Shown: positions 55,593-64,000 of the stretch, in pieces | Layout of the letters: each line of letters opens with the position of its first letter | Numbering within the stretch: position 1 is the stretch's first letter | NCBI RefSeq assembly: GCF_019444005.1 | Contig: NZ_CP049304.1 | Coordinates: 1,426,001-1,490,000 of the forward strand | Reading direction: 5' to 3' | DNA length: 64,000 nt | Origin: Liquorilactobacillus nagelii DSM 13675 | GTDB lineage: Bacteria; Bacillota; Bacilli; Lactobacillales; Lactobacillaceae | Position numbers and translations under genes: made by a program | The notes under the pieces: model-generated | What the model saw: only the letters and a program-made list of their open reading frames with translations | Told to the model about the DNA's origin: nothing | Database searches by the model: none

Positions 55593-57320
55593 TTATTCAG
55601 CTGCAAATTGCTGCAAAGCTTTTTCAAATGCAGTCCGTTTGGCTACTGCTTCTGCTTGCTTGTCAGCTTGTGTTCCAATATAAAATTTAATTTTTGGTTC
55701 AGTACCTGAAGGTCGAACTGCAATCCAAGAACCATCTGCTAGATAATACTTCAAGACATTTGATTTTGGCAAATCAATTTTGCTGATTTCACCAGCAGCG
55801 GTTTTCTTAATAGCTGTTTGAAAATCAGCAGTTGCTGTAATTTTAATCGCAGCAAATTCAGTTGGCGCCGCCTCACGAAATTTTGTCATTAAACGTGAAA
55901 TTTTCTCTGGACCATCAATTCCATCAAAAGTTAAGGGAATTGTTTTTTCAGCATAATAGCCGTATTTTTCAAACAATTCTTGTAGTCCATCGTATAAGTT
56001 CATCTGACGTCGCTTATAATCTGCTGCAACTTCTGCTAACATTACCAATGACTGGATTGCATCTTTATCACGCACAAATGGACGAATTAAATAACCATAA
56101 CTTTCTTCAAAGCCAAACATAAATGTCTGCGATCCGGTTTCTTCAAAATGCTTGATTTGTTCAGCAATAAACTTGAAACCAGTCAAAACATTGATCATTT
56201 TAACATGATACTGTCTAGCAATTGCTGTCGCAAACTCACTAGAAACGATCGATTTAACCGCGGCAGCATTTTCTGGCAAAGAACCTGCTGCTTTACGTGC
56301 CTTTAAAATATAGTTTAGCATTAAGGCTGCAATTTGATTACCAGTCAACAACTGATACTCACCAGATGGTTGACGAACAGCAACTCCAAGTCGATCAGCA
56401 TCGGGGTCAACCGCAATCAGTAAATCAGCATCTTCTTCTTTGCCATGTTTGATCGCTAAATCAAACGCTTCCGGAAACTCTGGATTAGGTTTAACTACTG
56501 TCGAAAATTCTGGATCAGCAGTTGCCTGTTCTTTAACCATTGTAAAATTAGTAAATCCCGCTTGCTTTAAAGCTTTTTCACCTAACATTGCTCCAGTCCC
56601 ATGTAATGGTGTGAAAATTAATTTTAAAGTTTTGCCTTCTTCTTTAACTAATGAACGATTAATGGTAATCTGATCAACCTCTGCCAAATAAGCTTGGTCG
56701 ACATCATCACCAATAATTTTTAAAAGCCCTTGTGATTTTAGTTGCTGCTCATTGGCAACTTTAATTGCAAACAAATCAACTGCCTGTCGAACGTAACCTG
56801 TAATCAAATCTGATTCCTTTGGTGGCATTTGACCACCATCTTCACCATAAATTTTATAACCATTATATTGTTTAGGATTATGACTAGCAGTAATCATAAT
56901 TCCAGCATAAGTATTCAAGTGACGAACAGTGAACGATAATTCAGGAGTTGGTCTGAGACTTTCAAAAACAAAACTTGGAATCCCATGAGCCCCTAAAACA
57001 CCAGCAGCTTGATGAGCAAAATCTTCTGAATGATGGCGAGAATCAAAACTAATCGCTACTCCACGCTTCTTAACCGCCGGATCTAATGTATCCATAAAGC
57101 GGGCCAACCCTTCAGTAGCCTGACGAACAGTGTAAATATTCATCCGATTAATTCCAGCACCAATTATGCCACGCATTCCAGCCGTACCAAATTCCATTGG
57201 TGCATAAAATGCTTCTTCCTTTTTTTCTGAATCATCTTTAATTGCTTCCAATTCTTTTTTTAATTCTGCATCCAATTTTGGATAATCTTTCCAAGAATTA
57301 TATGTTTCTTCCCAACTCAC
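55593..57320 (-). CDS. pgcA: Phospho-sugar mutase (alpha-phosphoglucomutase)
   Basis: A 575-residue alpha-D-phosphohexomutase interconverting glucose 1- and 6-phosphate. The catalytic serine is in GIMITASHNPKQYNGYK (about residues 137-153), the metal loop in DPDADRLGVA (about 300-309), the sugar-binding loop FGFEESYGYL and the phosphate loop RPSGTEPKIKFYI near the C-terminus. Start at GTG 57320 (MSWEETYNSW) behind AAGGAGAG. It supplies precursors for wall polymers and sits downstream of trxB as in many lactobacilli. Confidence 0.95.
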   Translation of the reverse strand: MSWEETYNSWKDYPKLDAELKKELEAIKDDSEKKEEAFYAPMEFGTAGMRGIIGAGINRMNIYTVRQATEGLARFMDTLDPAVKKRGVAISFDSRHHSEDFAHQAAGVLGAHGIPSFVFESLRPTPELSFTVRHLNTYAGIMITASHNPKQYNGYKIYGEDGGQMPPKESDLITGYVRQAVDLFAIKVANEQQLKSQGLLKIIGDDVDQAYLAEVDQITINRSLVKEEGKTLKLIFTPLHGTGAMLGEKALKQAGFTNFTMVKEQATADPEFSTVVKPNPEFPEAFDLAIKHGKEEDADLLIAVDPDADRLGVAVRQPSGEYQLLTGNQIAALMLNYILKARKAAGSLPENAAAVKSIVSSEFATAIARQYHVKMINVLTGFKFIAEQIKHFEETGSQTFMFGFEESYGYLIRPFVRDKDAIQSLVMLAEVAADYKRRQMNLYDGLQELFEKYGYYAEKTIPLTFDGIDGPEKISRLMTKFREAAPTEFAAIKITATADFQTAIKKTAAGEISKIDLPKSNVLKYYLADGSWIAVRPSGTEPKIKFYIGTQADKQAEAVAKRTAFEKALQQFAAE

Positions 57321-57420
57321 AATTATCACTCTCCTTAACTACTACTAGTATACTATAAAACGCTTTTAAATTTGTTAGAAAACAATTTTTTTCTAATCTC
57401 TATTAAAAAAAGATCTGCCC

Positions 57421-57470
57421 ATTCCTGAGTGATAATTATTTTTCAGCAATAATTATCAACTAAAAGGAAT
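57421..57470. other. AT-rich hairpin between trxB and pgcA
   Basis: ATTCCT/AGGAAT enclose an inner GATAATTATT/AATAATTATC stem. A TTTTTTTAATAG tract lies further down on the minus strand, so it may act as a weak trxB terminator. Confidence 0.5.
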
Positions 57471-57492
57471 AAACAAATCTATCGCAATTTAT

Positions 57493-58425
57493 TTAGTCTT
57501 TAAGTGATTCTAAATAATTGTAAGCATTTTGACCAGCAATTCCACCATCCCCGACTGCCGTGGTAATTTGTCGTAATTCTTTCTTTCGAACATCCCCTAG
57601 AGCAAAAATTCCAGGAACTGCCGTAGCCATTTTATCATCGGCAATAATCCACCCAGCTTTATCGGTTATTCCTAAATCCTGGAAAGGTTCACTAACTGGC
57701 AATAATCCCACATAAATGAAAACACCATGGGTCGCAATTTCGCTATCTTCACCAGTTTTTTTATTGTGCGTCTTGACTTTAGTAACCTTTTTCCCATCAC
57801 CGATAATTTCCGTAACGATTGTATCCCAGGTAAATTTCATTTTATCATTAGCAAACGCCCGATCTTGTAAAATTTTCTGTGCCCGCAGCTGATCTCGGCG
57901 ATGAATAACATTAACTTCACTAGCTAACTGAGTTAGGTATGCTCCTTCTTCAATTGCTGAATCTCCACCACCAACAACCACAACTTTTTGATTGCGGAAA
58001 AAGGCACCATCACAGACTGCACAGTAAGAAACTCCACGTCCACTATATTCTTTTTCACCAGGAACTTGCAATTTTTTATATTGTGAACCCGTTGCAATAA
58101 TCAAAGCCTGTGTGCTAAAATCCCCATTATCAGTTTTGATGATTTTAGTTCCATCCGCTGCAACTGTTACGTTTTCAACATTCCCATAGGCAAATTCAGC
58201 TGAAAACTGTGTTGCACTAGCATACATTTCTTTTGCTAAATCTGGCCCTAAAATCGATTTAAAACCAGGATAATTCTCTACTTCAGCAGTGTTATTCATT
58301 TGCCCACCGTAAATTCCGCGATCTAACATTAAAACCGATAAATTTGCACGTGAAGCATAAAGTGCCGCCGTCATTCCTCCTGGCCCTGCTCCGATTACAA
58401 TCACATCATATTTTTTCTCTGCCAA
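57493..58425 (-). CDS. trxB: Thioredoxin reductase
   Basis: A 310-residue flavoprotein reducing thioredoxin with NADPH. FAD motif VIGAGPGGMTAALYASR at about residues 11-27, redox CAVC in YCAVCDGAFF (about 134-143), NADPH motif VVVGGGDSAIEEGAYL (about 150-165) and FALGDVRKKELRQITTAVGD at the C-terminus. Normal length. Part of the conserved hprK-lgt-gpsA-trxB-pgcA neighbourhood and a plausible Spx target. Confidence 0.97.
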   Translation of the reverse strand: MAEKKYDVIVIGAGPGGMTAALYASRANLSVLMLDRGIYGGQMNNTAEVENYPGFKSILGPDLAKEMYASATQFSAEFAYGNVENVTVAADGTKIIKTDNGDFSTQALIIATGSQYKKLQVPGEKEYSGRGVSYCAVCDGAFFRNQKVVVVGGGDSAIEEGAYLTQLASEVNVIHRRDQLRAQKILQDRAFANDKMKFTWDTIVTEIIGDGKKVTKVKTHNKKTGEDSEIATHGVFIYVGLLPVSEPFQDLGITDKAGWIIADDKMATAVPGIFALGDVRKKELRQITTAVGDGGIAGQNAYNYLESLKD

Positions 58426-58510
58426 TCATCTTGCCCTCTTTCACTTACTAATTATTAGTCAAAATAGATTATACACTGCCATCTTCAGTAAATAAAATTT
58501 ATTGCCTAAC

Positions 58511-59524
58511 CTATTCCGAACGTCCCTCACGCTGCATTAATTCAGTTATTGCCTTTTTAATATCACATCCCTGATACAGAACCTGATAAATTGCTTGAGT
58601 AATTGGCATATCAATTTGCTGCTGTTGAGCTAATTCATAGGCAGCCTTATTGGTAGTAATTCCTTCAATAACCATTCCCATATTTTCGATAACATCCGCT
58701 AAAGGTATTCCTTGACCCAATTGATTGCCTGCTCGCCAATTGCGAGAGTGGACACTTGTACAAGTAACAATAAGATCACCAACTCCTGAAAGCCCAATAA
58801 AGGTTTGCGATTTAGCTCCCATTGCGACTCCCAGGCGTGAGATTTCAGCTAGTCCACGTGTCATTAAAGCTGCTTTAGCATCATCACCATAACCCAAACC
58901 GTGTAAAGCCCCAGCTCCTAGAGCAATAATATTCTTAAAAGCGGCCCCTAACTCAACACCGACAATATCTTCATTGGTGTAAATACGGAAAAAGTCATTC
59001 ATAAACATTTTTTGAACTGCTTTGGCAGCAGTTAAATCTGTTGATGCAGCTGTAATTAAAGTTATGTCTTGACGTGCAACTTCTTCTGCATGACTTGGGC
59101 CAGAAAAAGCAACAATTCCTGACCGGTTTTCAGCAGGAATCTCCTCCGTTATAATTTCAGAAATTCGCTTATGAGTCCCTAATTCAAGTCCTTTGCTAGC
59201 GTGGACAATTAGTGGTTGCTCATTGTTTTCTTGCAAAATTTTACCAATTTTTTGAGAAACAGTTCGAATCGCGACCGTTGGTATCACTAATAAAATAACT
59301 TGACGATCTTTAATTGCCGCAGCTAAATCATTTGTTGCTATCAATCGTTCGTCATACTTTAGTTCCGGTAAGTAGTGACGATTAGTGTGTTGTTGATTTA
59401 ATTCAGCTACTTGCTTTTCTTCACGGGTCCAAATTTTAACATCTAAACCGTTTTTCACTAAAACATTAGCTAACACACTACCCCAAGAACCTGCACCAAT
59501 AACGGCCACTTTACTAATCTTCAA
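58511..59524 (-). CDS. gpsA: Glycerol-3-phosphate dehydrogenase [NAD(P)+]
   Basis: A 337-residue enzyme making sn-glycerol 3-phosphate for phospholipids. The nucleotide motif is VIGAGSWGSVLANVL; the catalytic Lys lies in GVELGAAFKNIIALGAG (about 185-201). ALMTRGLAEISRLG and GLSGVGDLIVTCTS are further signatures. I use the TTG at 59524, 8 bases after GAGGAG; the GTG at 59533 would overlap lgt and its own ribosome binding site. Coupled to lgt. Confidence 0.95.
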   Translation of the reverse strand: MKISKVAVIGAGSWGSVLANVLVKNGLDVKIWTREEKQVAELNQQHTNRHYLPELKYDERLIATNDLAAAIKDRQVILLVIPTVAIRTVSQKIGKILQENNEQPLIVHASKGLELGTHKRISEIITEEIPAENRSGIVAFSGPSHAEEVARQDITLITAASTDLTAAKAVQKMFMNDFFRIYTNEDIVGVELGAAFKNIIALGAGALHGLGYGDDAKAALMTRGLAEISRLGVAMGAKSQTFIGLSGVGDLIVTCTSVHSRNWRAGNQLGQGIPLADVIENMGMVIEGITTNKAAYELAQQQQIDMPITQAIYQVLYQGCDIKKAITELMQREGRSE

Positions 59525-59529
59525 AAAAG

Positions 59530-60375
59530 TCACTCCTCAATTTTTTCATCATATTCTGTTACGCCATCAAGATACCAAGGTGCCAACGGATGCCAATAGC
59601 GTCGATGTAACAACCAAGCAATTGCTCCAATAAACAAAACAACTGATAGCCACTGAGATACCCGTAAAGATCCCAACATCAAACTATCCGTTCTCATTCC
59701 TTCGACAAAGAAACGTCCAAAAGAATACCAGATTACGTAACCAAAGAAAACCTCACCGCGTTTAAATAATTTTGGACGGTGACGTAAGCTCATTAAAACA
59801 ACAAAACCAGCTATATCCCAAAGCGATTCATATAAGAATGTCGGTTGATAATAAACACCTCTAATTCGCATTTGTTGAATAATGAAATCTGGTAAATGTA
59901 ATTTTTGTAAAAAAGCTAAGGTTGTCGGCCGACCATGCGCCTCTTGGTTCATAAAATTGCCCCAACGACCGATTCCTTGGGCCATAATTACTGTTGGGGC
60001 CACCACATCCAGTAAAAGCCACTCTGGAATCTGCCGATAATGACAAAAAACCGAAATTACAATAATCGCTCCAATTAAACAACCATAGATTGCTATCCCA
60101 CCATCCCAAATTTGATAAATCTGATCTAAATGCTGGGCATAGTATGACCATTGAAACACCACATAATAGATTCGAGCTGAAATAATTGAAAATGGCAAAG
60201 CCCATAAAATTAAATCATAAAAATCGTCTTCTTTAAGACCGCGCCTTTTTCCTTCACGAACTGACAAATAAACTGCCAGAACCACTCCAGTAGCAATGAT
60301 AATTCCGTACCAATGGACTTTAATTCCACCTAAATGAAAAGCAATTGGATTTAGTGCTGCTAAAAATGAGTTCAA
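59530..60375 (-). CDS. lgt: Prolipoprotein diacylglyceryl transferase
   Basis: A 281-residue membrane enzyme that transfers diacylglycerol from phosphatidylglycerol to the lipobox Cys of prolipoproteins. Seven hydrophobic segments are visible. Signatures are VHWYGIIIATG near the N-terminus, GGIAIYGCLIGA (about 87-98), and GRWGNFMNQEAHGRP (about 136-150) with the Arg and essential His/Asn region. Normal length. It follows hprK by 13 bases. Confidence 0.96.
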   Translation of the reverse strand: MNSFLAALNPIAFHLGGIKVHWYGIIIATGVVLAVYLSVREGKRRGLKEDDFYDLILWALPFSIISARIYYVVFQWSYYAQHLDQIYQIWDGGIAIYGCLIGAIIVISVFCHYRQIPEWLLLDVVAPTVIMAQGIGRWGNFMNQEAHGRPTTLAFLQKLHLPDFIIQQMRIRGVYYQPTFLYESLWDIAGFVVLMSLRHRPKLFKRGEVFFGYVIWYSFGRFFVEGMRTDSLMLGSLRVSQWLSVVLFIGAIAWLLHRRYWHPLAPWYLDGVTEYDEKIEE

Positions 60376-60388
60376 AGCAAAATCTCCC

Positions 60389-61330
60389 TTACTGATTAGT
60401 TGAATTTTCTTGAATTAGATTATTCAAATTATTTTCAAATGCTTTGGTAGCATCGTATCCCATTGTTTTAGCGCGATAATTCATTGCTGCTGCTTCGATA
60501 ATGATTGCCAAATTACGACCAATTTTAACTGGAACTGAAATTTTCGGAATATCTACATCGAAAATCTTCACTTTCTGTTCTCCACTGCCTAATCGATCAA
60601 ACTGCTTGTCTTTGTTCCAATTTTCCAAATGAACAATCAATGAAATCTGTGTATCAGCTCGAACTGCCCCCGCACCAAACAAATTCATCACATCAATAAT
60701 TCCAATTCCACGAATTTCTAGCAAATGCCGTAAAATTTGCGGAGCTTCTCCAACAATAGTCTGTTCATCTTTTTGATAAACTTCAACTCGATCATCAGCG
60801 ATTAGCCGATGACCGCGCTTAATTAAATCAAGTGCTGTTTCAGATTTTCCAACCCCAGAATCACCAGTGATTAAAACACCCAACCCATAAATATCAACTA
60901 AAACACCATGTAAAGACTGGCGTTCAGCCAAACGTGATTCAAGAAAATCTGTCATTTTAGAAGATAGTCTAGTCGTTGGCAATTTTGAACGTAAAACTGG
61001 AATTTTGGCCGATTTTGCTGCCATATCAAGTTCTTCAGGTACTGGCAACAATCTTGAAATCACAAAACAAGGTGTCTGCTCGGGTTGACATAGCTGCTGC
61101 ATAACTTGTTGCCTTTTAGCTGTTCCCATTTTCCTTGCATATGAAATTTCCGTCATTCCTAACAATTGAATTCTCTCTGCCGGATAATACGCAAAATAGC
61201 CTGTTAACTCCAACCCCGGTCGTGAAATATCACTCGTTGAAATTAAACGTTCATTTAAATATTTACCACCAGAAAAAACTATCATTCCTGTTGCTGCAAC
61301 TAAATCAGCCACACTAACCGGACTGCTCAC
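60389..61330 (-). CDS. hprK: HPr kinase/phosphorylase
   Basis: A 313-residue bifunctional enzyme that phosphorylates and dephosphorylates HPr at Ser46, the signal for CcpA-dependent carbon catabolite control. Walker A GDSGVGKS is at residues 156-163, the catalytic His in SLHGVLVDIYG at about 141, and the K3-type signature LLEIRGIGIIDV is near 205-216. Start at GTG 61330, behind AAAGGGAGGGG; a longer frame would include that site. Heads the hprK-lgt-gpsA unit. Confidence 0.96.
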   Translation of the reverse strand: MSSPVSVADLVAATGMIVFSGGKYLNERLISTSDISRPGLELTGYFAYYPAERIQLLGMTEISYARKMGTAKRQQVMQQLCQPEQTPCFVISRLLPVPEELDMAAKSAKIPVLRSKLPTTRLSSKMTDFLESRLAERQSLHGVLVDIYGLGVLITGDSGVGKSETALDLIKRGHRLIADDRVEVYQKDEQTIVGEAPQILRHLLEIRGIGIIDVMNLFGAGAVRADTQISLIVHLENWNKDKQFDRLGSGEQKVKIFDVDIPKISVPVKIGRNLAIIIEAAAMNYRAKTMGYDATKAFENNLNNLIQENSTNQ

Positions 61331-61363
61331 AAAAACCCCTCCCTTTCCAACCACGAATTTTAA

Positions 61364-61711
61364 CTATTTAAAGCCCAAATGGTTGGTAATAACTAGATTA
61401 ACAACACTCAAAATCAATGCCACAAAAAAAGCTGCCCCAAAACTTGAAAACTGGAAATTAGTTCCAATCAGCTTTGAAGTTAACTCTAGCATTAAGCCAT
61501 TGATCACAAAATAAAAGAACCCTAAACTCATAATCGTAATTGGCAGTGACAACACGACCAAAATTGGCTTAACGATCATATTCAATAATCCTAAAACAGC
61601 CGCAGCAATTAACGAAACCCAGATACTTGAAACATGAAAATACTGCGGTAAAAAACCAGCTGTTGCAATAAAAACTAAGGCATTAATAATGACTCTTTGC
61701 CAAAAGTACAT
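61364..61711 (-). CDS. Phage holin family (YvlD-type) membrane protein
   Basis: A 115-residue protein with four predicted membrane helices, of the 4-TM 'phage holin family' (B. subtilis YvlD). Family stretches are GFLPQYFHVSSIWVSLIAAA, VLGLLNMIVKPILVVLSLPI and LGFFYFVINGLMLELTSKLI. The name is historical; it is not part of a phage here. It sits between a PspC-domain gene and hprK, an order common in lactobacilli, and may belong to an envelope-stress pair with the PspC protein. Confidence 0.88.
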   Translation of the reverse strand: MYFWQRVIINALVFIATAGFLPQYFHVSSIWVSLIAAAVLGLLNMIVKPILVVLSLPITIMSLGFFYFVINGLMLELTSKLIGTNFQFSSFGAAFFVALILSVVNLVITNHLGFK

Positions 61712-61729
61712 AAAAAACCTCCAAATTAA

Positions 61730-62065
61730 TTAATTTTTTAAATCTTTTTCACGAACATCGTGAATAACTTTCCGCTTTTTATCTGAATAATTTGTTTTTT
61801 GAGGAGACTCTTTTTTAAACAAACTTCGAATTAGTTCAAAGAAAAAACTGCTGAAAAATTTTTCACCTAATTTAGGCGGCATTGAAATTGCTAAAATCAA
61901 ATAACAACTCACTACCAACCATGCTATGTGCGGAATTACTAATAACACTAAAAAAATTCCGCGGACAATCCATGGATTAAAATTCAAAAATTCTGCTAAT
62001 CCACCACATACCCCAGCTATTAGGCGGCTATCTGAACGACGCAATTTTTTTCCTTTTAATTTCAT
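61730..62065 (-). CDS. PspC domain-containing protein
   Basis: A 111-residue protein with an N-terminal PspC domain: KLRRSDSRLIAGVCGGLAEF at about residues 6-25, then a membrane helix pair (about 33-60, VRGIFLVLLVIPHIAWLVVS). The C-terminal 50 residues are basic and probably cytoplasmic. PspC domains take part in envelope-stress signalling; no other Psp protein is in the window. 18 bases before the holin-family gene. Confidence 0.92.
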   Translation of the reverse strand: MKLKGKKLRRSDSRLIAGVCGGLAEFLNFNPWIVRGIFLVLLVIPHIAWLVVSCYLILAISMPPKLGEKFFSSFFFELIRSLFKKESPQKTNYSDKKRKVIHDVREKDLKN

Positions 62066-62159
62066 ATTTCATCCTCCTACTTTCAGCATTGTTCATCTAA
62101 AATTGTACATTTTGCCATTAAAATTAGCAAATTACCACTTTGAGATTTCAATTATCTAT

Positions 62160-62828
62160 CTAATCTTCATTTCCAGGATTTAATTCAACAATTTCGCCTT
62201 TTTTTAAAAAGACCACCCACTCACAAACATTGGTTACATAATCACCGATGCGTTCTAAATAAGTTGCAACTAGTGTATAGTATGAGCCACTAACCACTGC
62301 TTTTTGGTCAGCCTGCATTTTAGTTAAACAAAGTTGCTTAATTTTAGCTAATTCTTGATCCAGAAAAAGATCCCGTTGTGCTATTTGGTAAGCGTGTTTC
62401 AAATTGCGTTTTATATACGCATCTAAAACATCTGCTACCATCTGTGAGGCATACTCTCCCATTTTAGCAATTTCAATTTCAATTGCAGGGATTCGATGAG
62501 TTCCTTTCATTTTAATTGTTGCATGGGCTAGGCTAACTGCATGGTCAGCAATCCTTTCGATGTCTGAGCTAGCTTTTAAAACAGTGATTACATCACGCAA
62601 ATCCGAGGTAACTGGTTGGTACAAAGCTATGATTTCCAAAGTCATTTTTTCTAATTGGTTTTCACATTGATTAATAGCTTGATCATTTTGAATAACCATT
62701 TTAGCCAATTCTTGATCATGATCAACAAAGGCTTTTACTGTTCGAAAAATAGCTTCATTAACGAGCATTCCCATTTCAGCAAAACGAACATGTAATTGGA
62801 CTAATTCTTTATCAAATGTTTCTCGCAA
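62160..62828 (-). CDS. phoU: Phosphate transport regulator PhoU
   Basis: A 222-residue all-helical protein with two PhoU repeats, each with a metal-binding E/D-x3-D-type motif (ASSDIERIADHAVSLA at about 86-101 and TYLERIGDYVTNVCEWV at about 188-204). It modulates the Pst transporter and the PhoR kinase. It is the last gene of the pst operon, about 85 bases after pstB. Confidence 0.95.
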   Translation of the reverse strand: MRETFDKELVQLHVRFAEMGMLVNEAIFRTVKAFVDHDQELAKMVIQNDQAINQCENQLEKMTLEIIALYQPVTSDLRDVITVLKASSDIERIADHAVSLAHATIKMKGTHRIPAIEIEIAKMGEYASQMVADVLDAYIKRNLKHAYQIAQRDLFLDQELAKIKQLCLTKMQADQKAVVSGSYYTLVATYLERIGDYVTNVCEWVVFLKKGEIVELNPGNED

Positions 62829-62912
62829 TCAGTTCACCCCCCTGGCTTTGACAATCGTTTAAGTTAGTCTTGATTTTATACTTTAATTAAATTGGACGCA
62901 ATTAAATTTCGT

Positions 62913-63665
62913 TTAAGAATTAAGTTTTTTAGTCAAATAGTGATCAGTCGCAGCTTGTTGCGGACGAGTAAATAATCTGCGTGTCGGGCCAAACTCAACT
63001 AATTTTCCATGTTGTAAAAAAACTGTTTCATCAGCAATCCGCGCGGCTTGTTGTAAATTATGTGTAACGATGACAATTGTTAAATGATCCCTCAACTCTA
63101 GAAGAATTTTTTCAAACTGCAGTGTTGCTGCGGAATCTAACAAAGCTGTCGGTTCATCAAGCAGCAAGATCCGCGGTTTAACTAATAATGCTCTTGCCAA
63201 ACAAAATTCCTGCTGTTCTTTGAGGTTCAGTTCGAACTTTTTTTGGACCAATTTGTCCTTTAACTTTTCCCATAGATGAACTTGACGCAAGCTTTGTTCA
63301 ATTGCTATAGTCAATTCATCCCGACTAAGCCGTGAGGTAAATCGGGGGGCAATCGTTAAATTTTCTTTTAAGGTCATTGGAAAAATCAGAGGCTGAGTCA
63401 ATAGCATGCCAATGTTCATGCGCAACTGGTAGCAGTCAATTTGTGATTCATAAATATTAATTCCGTCAAACAAAACTTGTCCACTAGTTGTTAATTGACG
63501 GGGGTTCAATCGATTGAAAGCTTGTAATAATGTCGTTTTTCCTGAACCTGACGGGCCAATCACAGCCGTTATAGCCTTCGACTGAAGCTCAAGATTAATA
63601 TTACTTAAAATTGGTTGCTTGGCTCGAACACTTAAATGCTCAGTTTTTAAAATTGCCTCATTCAT
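62913..63665 (-). CDS. pstB: PstB-like phosphate ABC transporter ATPase with degenerate motifs
   Basis: A 250-residue ABC ATPase, clearly PstB by overall match (Walker A GPSGSGKTT at 37-45, LLLDEPTALLD at 167-177, THNLQQAAR with H-loop His202). Two ATPase motifs deviate: the signature LSGGQQQR reads LNLKEQQE (146-153), and the Q-loop Gln is Thr90 in MLLTQP. Known PstB proteins need the signature for ATP hydrolysis in the opposite subunit. The frame is intact and overlaps pstA by 8 bases, so it is still expressed in the operon. Only one pstB is present here. It may be impaired or act with a partner ATPase encoded elsewhere. Confidence 0.88.
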   Translation of the reverse strand: MNEAILKTEHLSVRAKQPILSNINLELQSKAITAVIGPSGSGKTTLLQAFNRLNPRQLTTSGQVLFDGINIYESQIDCYQLRMNIGMLLTQPLIFPMTLKENLTIAPRFTSRLSRDELTIAIEQSLRQVHLWEKLKDKLVQKKFELNLKEQQEFCLARALLVKPRILLLDEPTALLDSAATLQFEKILLELRDHLTIVIVTHNLQQAARIADETVFLQHGKLVEFGPTRRLFTRPQQAATDHYLTKKLNS

Positions 63666-64000
63666 TAAATGGTCCCCGAAATTTTCTTTCTTCTATTGTT
63701 TTTTGTTGTAACCATAACCAACCGTAAACAGCTGTGTCAAATAAAATAATTATTAAAATTAATAATGCTGCTGAACCAGTCGAAATTTGCAATGTCTGAG
63801 GAATTGTTCCTTCAGCATTGATTTTCCAAATATGTACAGCTAAAGTTTCAGCTGAGCGAAAAGGGCTTAAAGGACTCCCTGTACTTAAAATATTCCAATT
63901 AGACCAGTCAAGTGCTATTGCACTCTGACCAGCTGTGTAAATTAGTGCTGCTGTTTCACCTATAATTCGTCCTGCACTCAAAACAATTCCCGTCAACAGC
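63658..64000 (-). CDS. pstA: Phosphate ABC transporter permease PstA, C-terminal part
   Basis: Only the last 113 or so residues are in the window; the gene continues beyond the right edge. The permease EAA loop region is GIVLSAGRIIGETAALIYTA, followed by the periplasmic segment and the last membrane helix (about SAALLILIIILFDTAVYGWL). The stop overlaps pstB. It forms the phosphate channel with PstC. Confidence 0.9.
   Translation of the reverse strand, partial: LLTGIVLSAGRIIGETAALIYTAGQSAIALDWSNWNILSTGSPLSPFRSAETLAVHIWKINAEGTIPQTLQISTGSAALLILIIILFDTAVYGWLWLQQKTIEERKFRGPFNE

Noticed and set aside
61364..61711. Prophage holin
   Set aside because: The 'phage holin family' name is misleading; the YvlD-type protein sits in a conserved chromosomal neighbourhood with no other phage gene.

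Overview
The window looks like a chromosomal segment of a low-GC Gram-positive lactic acid bacterium of the family Lactobacillaceae. The reasons are the AT-rich composition, strong AGGAGG-type ribosome binding sites with many TTG starts, and the gene neighbourhoods: cggR-gapA-pgk-tpiA-eno, uvrB-uvrA-(luxS)-rapZ-yvcK-whiA-clpP, hprK-lgt-gpsA-trxB-pgcA, and spx-mecA-coiA-pepF-spxH with nadK-rluA-mgtE. I do not commit to a genus. Almost all of it is ordinary core genome; no prophage, CRISPR array or large island is visible.

Layout. 1-3.4 kb: a dicarboxylate-type permease, an orphan glucitol-type PTS IIA protein and a lactonase. 3.4-9.8 kb: an aromatic amino acid operon on the minus strand, in transcription order an MFS transporter fused to a chorismate mutase domain, aroC, a BacA/PheA-like protein, aroA, tyrA and aroK. 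9.8-19.5 kb: mgtE, rluA, nadK, then spxH, pepF, a decayed IS605-type element, coiA, mecA and spx. 20-25 kb: a small unknown gene with a VanX-like dipeptidase, the anaerobic ribonucleotide reductase pair nrdD-nrdG behind two NrdR boxes, and ywlG. 25-34 kb: ung-pta-tsaE, a HAD phosphatase, a LURP-like protein, a GNAT acetyltransferase, a secreted 3D-domain protein, smpB, rnr and secG. 34-42 kb: the glycolytic operon with its CggR operator, rpoN and tRNA-Arg. 42-44 kb: a small variable patch with a second IS remnant, two small membrane proteins, a possible minus-strand small RNA and a frameshifted oxidoreductase. 44-64 kb: clpP, whiA, yvcK, rapZ, luxS, uvrA, uvrB, pncB, niaR, pgcA, trxB, gpsA, lgt, hprK, two small membrane proteins, phoU, pstB and the end of pstA.

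The most interesting part is the control region of the aromatic operon (about 9.56-9.84 kb). A consensus promoter is followed by a 19-codon leader peptide, MTHTNSKVYSYYYGFAYFG, with five Tyr and two Phe codons. Next comes a chain of six short segments, each complementary to the next, ending in an intrinsic terminator just ahead of the first structural gene. This has the layout of ribosome-mediated transcription attenuation, in a group of bacteria where T-box riboswitches usually do this job; no T-box motif is present. The operon's first gene is itself unusual: an MFS permease carrying an apparently intact AroQ-type chorismate mutase at its cytoplasmic C-terminus, so a membrane transporter is joined to the enzyme at the Tyr/Phe branch point. 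The operon also encodes a short prephenate dehydratase-like protein resembling BacA, with no recognisable Thr-Arg-Phe motif and no ACT domain.

Other points worth checking are a PstB ATPase with a degenerate ABC signature and Q-loop, a VanX-like enzyme whose third zinc ligand is Asp instead of His, and two candidate small RNAs with their own promoters and terminators (13.83-13.97 kb plus strand; 42.79-42.87 kb minus strand, with a cre-like site over its -35 box).
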